Shown here: piece after piece, positions 32,996 to 42,930 of the stretch
How the letters are laid out: each line of letters begins with the position of its first letter
How positions within the stretch are numbered: the stretch's first letter is position 1
Origin: Symbiodinium natans
Lineage: Eukaryota; Sar; Dinophyceae; Suessiales; Symbiodiniaceae
Assembly: GCA_905221605.1 (NCBI GenBank)
Contig: CAJNDS010000934.1
Coordinates: forward strand, 1-49,821
DNA length: 49,821 nt
Direction: 5' to 3'
The notes under the pieces: model-generated
What the model was told of the DNA's origin: nothing
The model's database searches: none
Seen by the model: the letters and a program-made list of their open reading frames with translations, nothing else
Made by a program: the position numbers and the translations under genes

Positions 32996-33019
32996 ATAAC
33001 TGCGAGATAGGAGTGTCTG

Positions 33020-33200
33020 CCGTCTGTGTGGAGACTGCATTGTGGGATTGTTAGCGTCTACGAGGCAGCAGAATGCGGCTGCTGATGTCACGAACCCATC
33101 ACACACAAGGCGCGGGACGCCGGAGAACTCGGCAGACTCACATGCGGTTGTGACGCCCATAGTACCTGTGCTGCTGTAGAGCCACTGTGTTTGTGCATCT
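33020..33200 (-). pseudogene. weak CobT-like exon or fragment
   Basis: The minus strand reads GVPRLVCDGFVTSAAAF followed by a NNPTM stretch. This recalls the PVLVDGF(I/V)xxAAAL segment of nicotinate-nucleotide:dimethylbenzimidazole phosphoribosyltransferase (CobT; lower-ligand activation in B12 synthesis). There is one extra residue before DGF, and no second conserved block was found. A CAG acceptor at about 33166 (minus strand) would start the exon. The plus strand is also open here, so the match may be chance. Confidence 0.2.
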
Positions 33201-33253
33201 CCGCGCATGGCCGGGAGGACCATCGCATTTACTCCTGACTTTTTCAGTCGGCT

Positions 33254-33600
33254 GGTCAGCTTTTTTTCAGCACCAGCGCCGGAAAAGTTACTGGCGACCA
33301 AGCTGGCCCTGCTGACGCATGCCGAGCTGAACATCTTGATGCGTGGCGACACATCGAAATGTGTTCGTCCTGCGGCTCGGCCGAATGCACGTGGTTTTGG
33401 GCGTTGTGCACAGCACCCCTGAGAAATACAGCGAGAAGTCTGCCGGATGGAACGCTGAGGCTGCCTTTCGCATCATGCAACAGTTCAGCAAGGTCAGTGT
33501 TGAGAAGCAGGTTAATGCCTTGAAGTTGCTGTGCCTGTATGTCGCCGAAAGACCCCAGAAGGACAGCTTGTTGCGTGGTCCGAGCGGACATGTCTGTGCG
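33254..33600 (+). CDS. candidate exons upstream of the RdRP region
   Basis: A strong TTTTTTTCAG acceptor at about 33261-33270 opens a reading with APEKLLATKLALLTHAELNI. A second frame from about 33370 reads RLGRMHVVLGVVHSTPEKYS and KVSVEKQVNALKLLCLYVAE up to the CAG repeat. The switch between frames (about 33335-33370) is not explained by a clear intron. These may be early exons of the RdRP gene or of an unrelated gene. Confidence 0.3.
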
Positions 33601-33693
33601 TGGCTGCATGCACGTACGTATGTGTATCGGTACGTATGTCTTCTCGAGTTGCCCAGGACGAGTCTTGCGGGGACAGCGAAGGCAGAAAGAAGA

Positions 33694-33694
<1 letters not shown>

Positions 33695-33773
<79 letters not shown>
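33695..33773. repeat. (AGC)n trinucleotide repeat
   Basis: About 26 AGC units with one AGT interruption. Depending on frame it encodes poly-Ser, poly-Ala or poly-Gln on plus and poly-Leu on minus. It lies directly after an exon-like stretch, so it may be coding or intronic. Confidence 0.95.
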
Positions 33774-33778
<5 letters not shown>

Positions 33779-34399
33779 AGACGATGTCAGCATTAGCTGC
33801 GTGGAGGAGCGCTTTCGTTGTGATTCGATTCTTCTGGTAGCAGAACCGCATTTCTTGAAACGACAGTCAACAGATCAAGTCGCGCTAACGAAAACAGGAG
33901 CTGTCCGACTTGGATGACCAGAACGAGGCGAACGGAACCGGGGCCAGCACGTGATGCGTGAACAGTGCTGTAATGTCGGGACCGAAGTAGGGTTTCAACT
34001 GGTTTCTTGTGCATGAAGCATACCGTGATATGTCATGGTTCGGATGCATGCGATACCGATGCGGCCAACGTGACTGCTTAAGCTGCAACACATGATAACA
34101 ATGCATGTCACTCTTGTTTCTGATTGCTGGTGTCCACGTAGCTGCATGCGAAGAAGTCGTTGACAGAAGTCCCGGTTGCAGGACGTCGACCATGTCGAGG
34201 ACAGGTTTCGGTCCTGGCAGTTTCTAGTTCGTTCTAGAAGGATGTTGGCACCTGTCGTGCATGCGAAAGCCTGTGTGACGTCGGGAATTGACTTTGACGG
34301 ATGAGGAGGGTGAATCAGCTCTTGTGCAACAAGATGAACGTGAAGCAGGCCACTGCGGACACGTTGTGTGTGACATGCTGGCGTTTAGCTGCTCGAGAA

Positions 34400-37080
34400 T
34401 TTGCTCACTGGCATAGTTCAAGGCGTGGACCCTGACATCATCGATGGCTTGGATTTCAGGAAGCGGAAGGCGGTTCGGGCTTGTGCATTCTGGCCAACTA
34501 TAAAGGGTCACGTCTTTGAGTTCAGTCAGCTCATTCTCGAAAGGTGTCGTAGCTCTGTCGTGACCGTTTCCCGTGGTGCTGCGACCGGTCTTGGTTTCTT
34601 CATCGAACGCGCTTCAAGGCTTTCTTTTCGTTATGCATTCTACCCTTGATGCCACTACTTGCTTCAATCTTCACTCCAATCTGTTCTATGTTTGCTTTGC
34701 GCAACTCTGGGTTCTATCATACTGGCCTGCACTCGCTAGACTGTTATCGCGTTCATTCTTGCTTCTCCAGCATGCCTCGGGGCTCTAGGCTCGGAGCTGT
34801 ACCGTTGAGTACACGTTGGGTCCCCAATTCCGTTCTCTCTTTCGAAGGCGCTTCCAGGTTGTGTCATGTGCGTTTTTTTTCCGCCTGCGCGACCAGACAC
34901 GGTGTTTTCGTAGAGCTTGCGTCAGGGCTCGGACAGGAGGCATCGTCTAAACGCCATTGGTTTTAAACTGTGTCGGTCGAGTCGGCCCTCTTCCTTTCAG
35001 AGCTCCCTCGATCCTCTTTCGTTTATTTCATGTGAGACCCACGATCAGTTTCAGGCACACTCCGAGATTGCATCATGAGTCAACAGGCCCCTGAACCTGT
35101 TCTTTTGCTCCGCATTCCATTCGCCGCTGGTCACGTGCTTCTTCTGAAACGTGTCGTTCCTCAGTAATGCATTATTCTGCGATGCCATGTGCACATCTGG
35201 CTGCCACGTGGTAACCGTCTGTTTTTGGTACGTGGTGCTGTACAGATTTTGCAGGTCAAGAAGGTGAGATGGTCCCTCGCCAAGCTGCAATTGCGACCCC
35301 ATCTCGCCGAGCGACTGGAAGTGTTCGTGGGCATACCACTGGACAACGCCCACCAGTCCAGGCTTGTGGAGGAGTGGAGGACGTTGTTGTTTATTCCAAT
35401 CTCATGTGGCTGCGATAGCTGGTAGGCTGAGCCGCGAGATCAAGCTGCTGGAGATCGACATGGGGAATCGCTTGCAGAAGCCGACGGTCCTGCGCCCATG
35501 GAACTCCACGTCTTCCGGCATCTGGGTTGCGCCTGGACTTGTGCAACAGTGTGCCGGAACACTCACTACTTTTCATCTTGCTGAGGCGAGTTGCACGGCA
35601 TTGTCTTTCGCGAGAACGGACGTGTCGTGTACCTGGACCTTTATTTGGAAAAAACCGATGACGACACCTGCCTTTGGATGCCCATGCTAGGTGTTGAGTC
35701 GACTCGTCATTGCGTTAATTCTGTTGAAGTAGATCACCGATATGCCCACTGTAGCGAATCGGTTACCACGCTGGAGTGAGCCAAGTAAACCTGTTGTTAT
35801 CTCATGAATTAAGTTACCATCCGTGTCCTGTTGCAAAGAACTTACGATAGCTTCATATATATATATATATGCATATATACATACATATATATATATATGC
35901 ATATGTACATATGAACGATCGTCCGCTGTGTACAGCAAAGTCAACTGTTGCTGCGTGATTTGTTGTCCGCCCTCTCCACCACTCATACATTCTGTTCCTT
36001 TCCCAGCTTCATAAGATCAGTGCCGCTGATGTCTTGAACTGACTGGCATGCCTGCTGAAACTCAGGTTCTGTCAAGATTCCCTGCTCGCTTCGCCGTCGG
36101 CTAGGTTTCTCTTGGATGCTGCCAAAAGTGAGGAGACGCTGGAGATGTAGTGTATGCTGTTGACCTACATGCGTTTAAAGACTCCCATCTTAACTCATTA
36201 TGTTCTCGGAACCCATATCCCGGTGAACCTTGGCAATGGAACCCTTCCCCCCGGAGAGTGTCCGACATAGTCGAGCTGTCGCGTGGACAGCTAGCCTGTA
36301 ATGGACGACGGCATGTCGTAACGCAAGAAACAGGAACACATCGTGTGGAAACAAGTGCGATTTAGCGCGAGGACGCATGTTCACACGTGCTGAAAACACT
36401 TGCAGGAGGAGCTTTATGCGCGGCTCCAACTCTTGCTTACTCCATCAGCACCAACGGTGCCCTGGACGAGCGACGTCGACGTCATCGTGCCCACCAAAGA
36501 AGAGTGCCAGAACAAGGACAGCAATCATGTGGGTCGATATTGTTGACTGCGCATGTGTGCGCGAGAGCTTGCACATTTGTGGGCATTGCTGTATATCTAC
36601 ATAGGTATCGGCACATAAGTCTTTGCACACTCGTACACGAATGTACGTACACTGACACATATAAAAAGTACAGCTTCTTGCTTGCGTCGCAGGCCAAGGA
36701 GGATTTCAGAGCCGGGCAGGTGTGGATTGTGTGCTTTGATACTTGACGTGGACGGTGGCCTGCCACAGCAAGTATTGTGCTAGGCAGAGGTTGCGCCTTG
36801 CGTGGCCTTCGCAGCAAAGCTGTGGAAACGAGAGGAAATCAGATCCGTCGAGCCTTATTCGCAGTGTTGCGGTTGCATGCATCTTCACAGCTGGCACCGC
36901 CAGTCTCATAGTTCGGAGTACGTGTATATACTCTTTGACAGTTAACGCAAAAGTCCGTTTTGCTTGAGGATGGCTTGCATTTCTACCCTGCCAAGATGTT
37001 CCGGGGCATCATTCCCCTGCCGGACGGGAACTCCGTCTTTGCAAAGCTCGTCGGGGCCTTGACGTGGTGACGCATGCAAT
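34400..37080 (+). CDS. candidate upstream exons of the RdRP gene
   Basis: Short exon-like readings flanked by AG and GT sites are 34409-34515 (DPDIIDGLDFRKRKAVRACA), 35262-35390 (VRWSLAKLQLRPHLAERLEV), 35424-35560 (REIKLLEIDMGNRLQK), 35588-35690 (GIVFRENGRVVYLDLYLEKT), 36408-36530 (EELYARLQLLLTPSAPTVPW; after CTTGCAG), 36692-36718 (AKEDFRAGQ; between TCGCAG and GTGTGG), and 36970-37066 (DGLHFYPAKMFRGIIPLP; GNSVFAKLVGAL). All are on the plus strand and in line with the RdRP core 3' of them. None alone is diagnostic, and phases across them were not solved. Confidence 0.4.
35857..35906. repeat. (TA)n-rich microsatellite
   Basis: ATATATATATGCATATATAC-type sequence within a probable intron. Confidence 0.9.
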
Positions 37081-37164
37081 CAAGACGGAGCTGCGAAGCT
37101 AGTTCATGAGGCGATGCCTAGAGATCGGTGTGGTTAACGCGCTACGTTCTCATCCGATGCTGAG

Positions 37165-40100
37165 GTCAAAGGAATGTTGCACTTGAACGAGCACTTGAAG
37201 CGTGCCATTCTTATGCCGCCAGACTGCATTAAGGCCAAGGATAGCAAGGTCAGTCCCGACGAGTGCGATGCAACGATGGGCATCGAATTCTGCAAGAGCG
37301 CTGAGACGAAGATGAACTTGCCAGGACAGGCTAGCGTACTTAAGTTGGCAGCTACTCCATTGACAGTTTGCGCTCTTCGACATTCTCTTGACACTTACGG
37401 CAGTTGCATGAGCAGTAGCTTGACAGGACTCTCTCCTAGCATGGCCGCTGCCATCTACATGCGCATCGCGACGGTGAGAGACCCCAGGAGATGATAAGTG
37501 GTAAGGTGTTGGACACTTGCCATTTTAATCGGTGCATTGGAAGGAGACGAGCAGACATTCTCAGTCGGTGGAAGGCTTGCTGGAGCGCAGCGCAGTCTGC
37601 AGGATCCATGTGTAACGTGGTCGCTGTTTCAGGCAGCAGTGGAGGAATGCAAGCGGCACGCCAAAGAGATCCTGAACAGCCGAGCTTTTGGGCAGGACTG
37701 TGTTGATACTCCGCGACCATAAATAACAGCAAACGTCTATTTGTTGTGTGCTAGCTTCGCAGGATGAAGAAATGACAGAGGAGACTCACGCTTGGAGAAA
37801 GCGCCGCATTTCGCACTCGAACGTGCGTTACCGTATGGCCACTTGCCGAAGACTACATAACTGTCAATAGCTGGTAGCCGAGGAGGTTAAACGACAGTTG
37901 TGTGCTGCTTGTGCTGAATCACACTACACGAGGCGAACCCAGACGAGGCCGCGACGCCCATGAGCAAGCTGCAAGAGGCGCTGCCAGAGCCCAACAAGAA
38001 CGATGTCAGAAAAGGCAGCACGGCATGCAGATGCAGGAACTCATTTGGAGGGGAAAGAGTGCTGCAATCTGGACTTGCCTCCACGACAAGTTCTTGACCA
38101 ACACGGTCCCTTGGCAAGGCACGAAAAAGGCTCTCAGCATCGGCCTGGGCAAGCACATCGGCCAGAGGCGGCGCAACATTAGGAAGGGCAAACTGCAGCT
38201 GCCATCGCCTCAGTTATGCAACATTTGCAGAGTTTGGAGCGAAGTGGTTCCACAAGTCGTGGGATGCTGCTGCAGCTCTAGGCCGGGTACTTCGGCAACG
38301 CTCTTCGCGGCGGTAGAGAAGACTGGCAAGCTGTCCGAAGGCTTGCTCGTGCAGGGCGTTTTACTCAGTTTTCATGCTCGACACATTGAGGGATTTTGAT
38401 ATCTCAGGCAACTGCTATGTCGCCGTGAACACCACTATCTACGAGGGTCCGGTTGCAGTCTCCGGGCAGCAACTTCTGATATAGTGTAATACGTGGGGTA
38501 CGTGTGTGTCACTGCTATCATTTCATGTGCGTGTCAATACATGTCACATGTTGCTCTACAAGACACCCAGACGTTGACTCTCGTTTGCCAATACCTCGTC
38601 CAAACCGCACTTGTCGGTATGAAAAAAAGCATGGATTAGACAAAAGCTTATCAACACGAGATTTGATTGACTCCGTTGGCCAACTGCTTGGAGATCTAAC
38701 AAAGAAAACACGTACAATCTACAAAAGTGGAACAGTTCGACAGGTGCCCATCTGTATATATTTATATATACACACATACATATATGTATATATATATATA
38801 CATATGTATACATACATATATACATACACACAAACACGTTTGTATGCGTGTGCTCAGGTCTGGCGCTACCCATGCCAGAGCGCTCGTGACCTAGTGGTGC
38901 TCAACGCAGTGCGGCCGCCCCCTGGCACCTGGGTGGCTATGAACTGCATCACCCTCAGCCGGGAAGGAGCAGTCAACTCGCTCTTGGCTGGGGGTGACGT
39001 TGATGGCGACCTCAACATGGCAGCTCGGTTGAACGACTTTGCGCAGTGGCAATATGCAGCTGGACTAAAACGACTTTACTTTGCTATAATGAACAGGTGT
39101 GCTTTTGGCCGACGCTCGTCGACATCATTCGCGACACCGAGGGAGATGTCCAGGCACTTGCCGCGTCAAGCGGGTCTTGTACCCGACTGCTTTGCAACGT
39201 TTGTCTATCGAACTGCTGTTCAGGCGTACGACTTCAAGGCACTGGAGGCGGAGGCTCTAGACGGCGTGAGGGAGCGCGACACGCAGTGGACCACGGATGA
39301 GCGAGATGGGAGGTGTTGCTCGACGGGACATAGTGTTGACTCGTTGGCTTCCCAACATTATATATATTGGCTATGTGGTTGTACCGACTCAGACACCGAG
39401 ACTGCGAGTTAATGTATTCAGGCAGCATGTTTGTATGCAGGCCGGCTGGCTGTCCATCATAACAGTATCGGCAGTAGTTGGTGGAATCTGGTACACTGGC
39501 ATGCTTGTTGCAGTTGTTGTTGTGTCTCGTCCACCATCCGAGGGCAGCAGTACCTGCGCGCGGCGCTGGCGGTGAAGACCGTTGGCTTGCGTGGTCTCGC
39601 ATGCCGTTTCGCGGAGCGGGTCAACTGCTGCGTGGTGCGTTCCCTGGTCTCAGGACTCACACGACATAAAATGCAACTTCGAACGAGTTTTTTTTCGACA
39701 TGCTAAAGTACGCGCATGGAACACATGGTCCTGCTTTTCTGCACAGTTTGCCGGTGGAAAATAGGGTCGATTGCAACACCTTCAGGAGTCGACGATGAAG
39801 AGGACTTTGAGCAGGCAGTTCGCAGGGCGCTGGTCGCAGCATGCTTGGCGCACCGAGCGACCTGGCATCCGCAATTAATTACTGTTCTAAGCCACATCAC
39901 CCGCACATGTCCTTTTCTCAGCGTGCCTGAACTAACGTTGAAGAGGCCATGGACGCGCCAAAGAAGTTCCCGGTGCAAGACTTCCTCGACGCCATAACTC
40001 GAATGCGCAGGGCATTCGGCGTCCAGAGTTTGGTGCCGGCCTCGACGGTCTTGCATCGCTCGATGGTCATCTTCGAACGGCCGGGCTCATATGCGGCTAC

Positions 40101-40709
40101 GCTTGCCGAAGTGGCATCTTCGATTGCACTTCATACTTCATTTCATTTGATGATGAGAGAGTAGCCAGTTAGTACCTGTTGCTGGCGTGTACATCAGTTT
40201 TGTTTCAGGCACCATGGCTCCGAAGGCTTGGCGTCGAGGAATTGGGAACCATTTGGGTTCCCGAAGAAGGTGTCGTTCTGGGCGAGGAGGCATCTCTCGA
40301 CAGTTCTTTGCTGCGTCATTAACACACTTGCGTGATCCATGCGTGCGTGTATTTGTGGCTGAGTTGTGTTGTGATGCATGCATCTTTGTTCCTTGAAGAA
40401 CAGCCGTAAAGCTGTGCTGTCGCGCGTTAGTGATCCTAGCTCACGTTGTCCAATAGGCGGCTGATTTCGTCATCGACTTCGCGGTGCAGGGCGGTGCCAT
40501 GACAGCGCGGCAACAGCGGTGACGGCCTGACATCTTTGTTTTAGCATTGCATTGAGATTGCTCTCAGCAGTGCATCACATGAGGGCTGTGCATTCTCGCC
40601 TGTAAGGCAAACGATGCTGATGCACGAGCTGGCGGGGCTGCTCCACAACAAGCTGCAGCGCTCATTGGGTAACCCCCTGCTGTGGTTCGGGTACAGTGCC
40701 GAGGACTAA
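37165..40709 (+). CDS. cellular RNA-dependent RNA polymerase (RDR/QDE-1 type), spliced
   Basis: The enzyme family copies single-stranded RNA into double-stranded RNA for small-RNA silencing. Blocks in family order: 37165-37345 reads VKGMLHLNEHLKR, MPPDCIK, MGIEF and KMNLPGQASVLKL, matching the KGVL...RPSM.K...LEV...LN.Q block. 38037-38217 and 38369-38457 read IRKGKLQLPSPQLFFMLD and GNCYVAVNTTIYEGPVA, matching the K.+I.VP.SR.L.GV.D...G.VFV block. 38858-39019 contains GGDVDGD, the catalytic D-x-D-G-D loop. 39097-39162 reads CFWPTLVDIIRDTEGD. Later exons include 39224 onward (AYDFKALEAEALDGVRERDT), ~39795-39870 (DDEEDFEQAVRRALVAACLA), ~39940-40025 (EAMDAPKKFPVQDFLDAI, recalling AVDAPKTG) and 40209-40312 (RLGVEELGTIWVPEEGVVLG). 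The last exon, ~40594-40709, ends in TAA. The N-terminal end is not fixed. No stop or frameshift is needed if GC-AG introns are allowed. Confidence 0.75.
38037..38217 (+). CDS. RdRP exon, KLQLPSPQL block
   Basis: It starts after ATGCAG at 38031-38036 (phase 0) and ends in phase 1 before a GCAACA donor at 38218. The join to 38369 (after CTCAG) restores TTT and gives SPQLFFMLDTLRD. The intron of 151 bp is GC-AG. The start is less sure than the end. Confidence 0.55.
38369..38457 (+). CDS. RdRP exon, GNCYVAV...EGPVA
   Basis: It lies between a CTCAG acceptor and a GTCTCC donor at 38458. Joined to 38858 it reads EGPVAVWRYPC, matching the (V/L)xGPVxVxRxPC segment of RDR proteins. The following 400-bp intron (38458-38857) is GT-AG and holds TA/CA simple repeats. 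Confidence 0.7.
38755..38832. repeat. TA/CA-rich simple repeat in RdRP intron
   Basis: TATATATACACACATACATA-type sequence inside the 38458-38857 intron. Confidence 0.9.
38858..39019 (+). CDS. RdRP catalytic exon (GGDVDGD)
   Basis: Fifty-four codons in phase 0 from a GCTCAG acceptor to ATG at 39017-39019. It carries VWRYPC, RDLVVLNAVRPPP and LLAGGDVDGDLNM. The three aspartates of DVDGD correspond to the metal-binding residues of two-barrel polymerases. The donor is GC (39020), and the 77-bp intron ends in AACAG at 39096. Confidence 0.85.
39097..39162 (+). CDS. RdRP exon after the catalytic loop
   Basis: It reads VCFWPTLVDIIRDTEGDVQA in phase 0. The spliced product DVDGDLNMVCFWPTLVDI fits the DLDGDxxxxxWDPxLV pattern of the family, whereas reading through the intron does not. 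The 3' end at 39162 (GC donor, 61-bp intron to 39223) is a guess; other donors are possible. Confidence 0.65.
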
Positions 40710-41221
40710 ATAATATATATAATGCTTGCAGTTCTGCATGGTGATGACTGAAAACACATTGTTTGATTGAAGCTCAGACTCTTGCAGGAAGCTCAGAAGC
40801 CCTTCTTCAGCAGAGTCGGTCGACCGGAAACGACCACGCTGCCGACTCAGTCTTTTTGCTGTGGTTTTGTGAACTTAGTTCCTTCTCATAAGACTCGTAT
40901 GTCGATCACCATCTGGGAGTTGAAATGCCCAGGACCTGGGAGACGCTCTGGCGGCGCTGCTTCCTGTGATCTCAGATGACGCGGCCGGGAAAAACAGTGA
41001 GCGAGGGAGTAAGAGGGAGATAATGACAAACATAGAAATAGAAAGATAAAACTACTTTGGAACGCTTCAGAATCAATCAAAAAGAAACTCGCTGGTGGGC
41101 CTGGCGGGCCTGGGGGGTCTGGGGGGGCCTGGCGAGCCTGGGGCGGGGTCTGCTTTTTTTGGTGCCTCGGGTCTGATTTGGGTCCCCTGGCAATTGTCAT
41201 TTGCCGGGAGCAGGGCCTAAT
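40710..41221. other. 3' flank of RdRP gene, no gene seen
   Basis: Unique DNA begins with a TA-rich stretch after the stop, then a short G-rich GGCCTGGGG repeat at 41098-41150. A 70-codon ORF at 40767 has no motif. Confidence 0.4.
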
Positions 41222-41480
41222 TCAACATTTAGCCTTCAGGGCTCAAAATTAGCTCCCGGAATTCAAAATTAGCTCCCAGAGCTCAAAATTAGCACCCGGA
41301 GCTCAAAATTAAGTTCCGGAGCTCAAAATGAGCTACCAGAGCTCAAAATTAGCTCCCGGAGCTCAAAGTTAGCTCCCGAAGCTCAAAATTAGCTCCCGGA
41401 GCTCAAAATTAGCTCCCAGAGCTCAAAATTAATTCCCAGAATTCAACATTAACCTCCGGAGCTCCAAATTAGCTCCGGAA
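41222..41480 (+). repeat. GAGCTC satellite, short forward array
   Basis: About 12 units, less diverged than the 10.8-16.9 kb arrays. Confidence 0.95.
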
Positions 41481-41690
41481 TTTCCGGAGGAAGTAGAGAG
41501 GAGGAGGAAGGGAGGAGGGGAGGAGTGAAAATTGAGGGGGAGGGAAAGAGGGTGAAGGGAGAGATTTAAGTAAATTGAGTTTGGCATCAGAAGTGTTTTG
41601 GATTAATTTACTTAAACTCAGCTTGTCAGCTGTTTAGACAAATAACTTGAAAATTCAGAATGATACCATATATATATATATAAACCTCAT
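41481..41690. repeat. subtelomere-like module, copy 1
   Basis: A purine-rich stretch is followed by TTTAAGTAAATTGAG, TTGTCAGCTGTTTAGACAAA and AATTCAGAATGATACCA. It recurs at about 46.40, 47.07, 47.46 and 49.55 kb. Here TA repeats follow instead of telomere repeats. Confidence 0.85.
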
Positions 41691-41845
41691 ACTTCCAATG
41701 GTCATACGCATAGACCTTCTCCTTGAGCTCCCCTACTGCTGAAAGCTGATTCTTGGCTAGGTTAACTGTAGCAGCATATTGCTCATTAGCGAAATCCCGG
41801 GATTTGTTGTTAGCCTGTTTTCTTTGTAGAGCTGTAGAGCTTGGT

Positions 41846-41950
41846 TGAGAGGATTGCAGGAGCCGATCTGTTACGGGACTTTTGTTTGCCTGTTTGCCTT
41901 TTAGGGTTTGGTTGAGAGGATTGCAGGAGCCGATCTAATACGGGACTTTT
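41846..41950. repeat. ~47-bp direct duplication
   Basis: GGTTGAGAGGATTGCAGGAG followed by CCGATCTxxTACGGGACTTTT occurs twice in a row, separated by TGCCTGTTTGCCTTTTAGG. Confidence 0.85.
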
Positions 41951-42059
41951 TTTTGTGCACGGCTTAAACAGCGGGGGGGTTGAGGGGGGCGCAGCCCCCC
42001 CCATTTGCAAACTCAATGCTTGCATGACGAAGTTATTCTATAAAACCTTTGAAGCAAAC

Positions 42060-42150
42060 TTGGACCACGCGGACCACGGGACCACGGGACCGCGGGAACA
42101 CGGGGCCACGGGACCATGGGACCACGGGACCACGGGACCATTGGACCGGG
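42060..42150. repeat. ACCACGGG short minisatellite
   Basis: About ten 8-9-bp units of GGACCACGGGACC type, followed by G-runs. CACACCTTNAAAAAA words repeat from 42190 to 42350. Confidence 0.9.
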
Positions 42151-42394
42151 AGGTATAGAGGGCGGGGGGGGGGGACTGCCAAACCTTTACCAAAAAAAAA
42201 ACTCCCGCCACACCTTGAAAAAAAATCTCCCCCGCCCTGCCTGCTATTTCTTGTACCTTCAGAGGAAAAAAAGGGGAAGCCACACCTTTTAAAATAAATG
42301 AGCCGCCACACCTTTAAAAAACAAAGGGGGGGAGCCACACCTTCAAAAAAAGAAACGGGCCCCCCTTCCTTTTGCTCCCCCCCCCTATCCCTGG

Positions 42395-42655
42395 AATCGA
42401 TGCTTGCCAGCCCGCGCGCCCGGCACGCCTTTCAAGCCCCAATACACAGAAGCCGGTAAGCCAGTTTGCAGGCGCCGGTACGGATTGCTGACCAGCACGA
42501 TGGCCCACACCCCCACCCCCCCTGCCCCACCCCAGTACCCTTAGCCCCACATCCTCAATCCCTTGTCCCCCTTTCCCCTACTTTCTTCTGCCCTGCACCA
42601 AGCGGACCCATGACCAAGCACCCCTTAAAAGTGGGGTTGCGTTGCCACCTAAGCC
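42395..42655 (+). repeat. left inverted repeat flanking the 64-bp array
   Basis: This stretch is the reverse complement, with substitutions and indels, of 44850-45105. Shared blocks (right-copy strand) are GGTGGCAA, AGGGGTGCTTGGTC, GAAGAAAGTAGGGG, CAAGGGATTGAGG, GGCCATCGTGCTG, AGCAATCCGTACC, GCCTGCAAACTGGCT, TATTGGGGCTTGAAAGGCGT and CGGGCTGGCAA. Confidence 0.85.
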
Positions 42656-42930
42656 GGACCTAAGCCCAAAATTCAAATGAAAGCTTTTCAGTGGGCGCGG
42701 GTTGTGCCGCAAGCCTTGCAACGCTCAGCACGCCCAAGCACAGGTCCCGCTGGCCCCCTACCCTCTCCCGCCCCCGCCCCCGCCCCTTCACCTCTTCCCC
42801 CTCAAGCTGATGCTCTAACCCCCCCCCCCTCCCAACGTGCTCACGCCCAAGCGCCGCCCAAGCTGAAATATAGCCAGCACCACGCTGTCCCGCACCATCG
42901 CCCGTGCCACCATGGCCCGCCCCAACAGCC
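42656..42930. other. C-rich spacer inside the inverted-repeat element
   Basis: A C-rich, Pro-coding-like spacer between the left inverted repeat and the array. No gene. Confidence 0.4.

Noticed and set aside
38220-38290. Exon-like reading ATFAEFGAKWFHKSWDAAAA
   Set aside because: It looks coding, but the RdRP blocks on both sides join properly only if this stretch is intron. It warns that composition alone is weak evidence.
38369-38373. One-base frameshift in a T run of the RdRP gene
   Set aside because: An apparent shift between GVLLS and FMLD disappears when the GC-AG intron 38218-38368 is used, so no pseudogene call is made.
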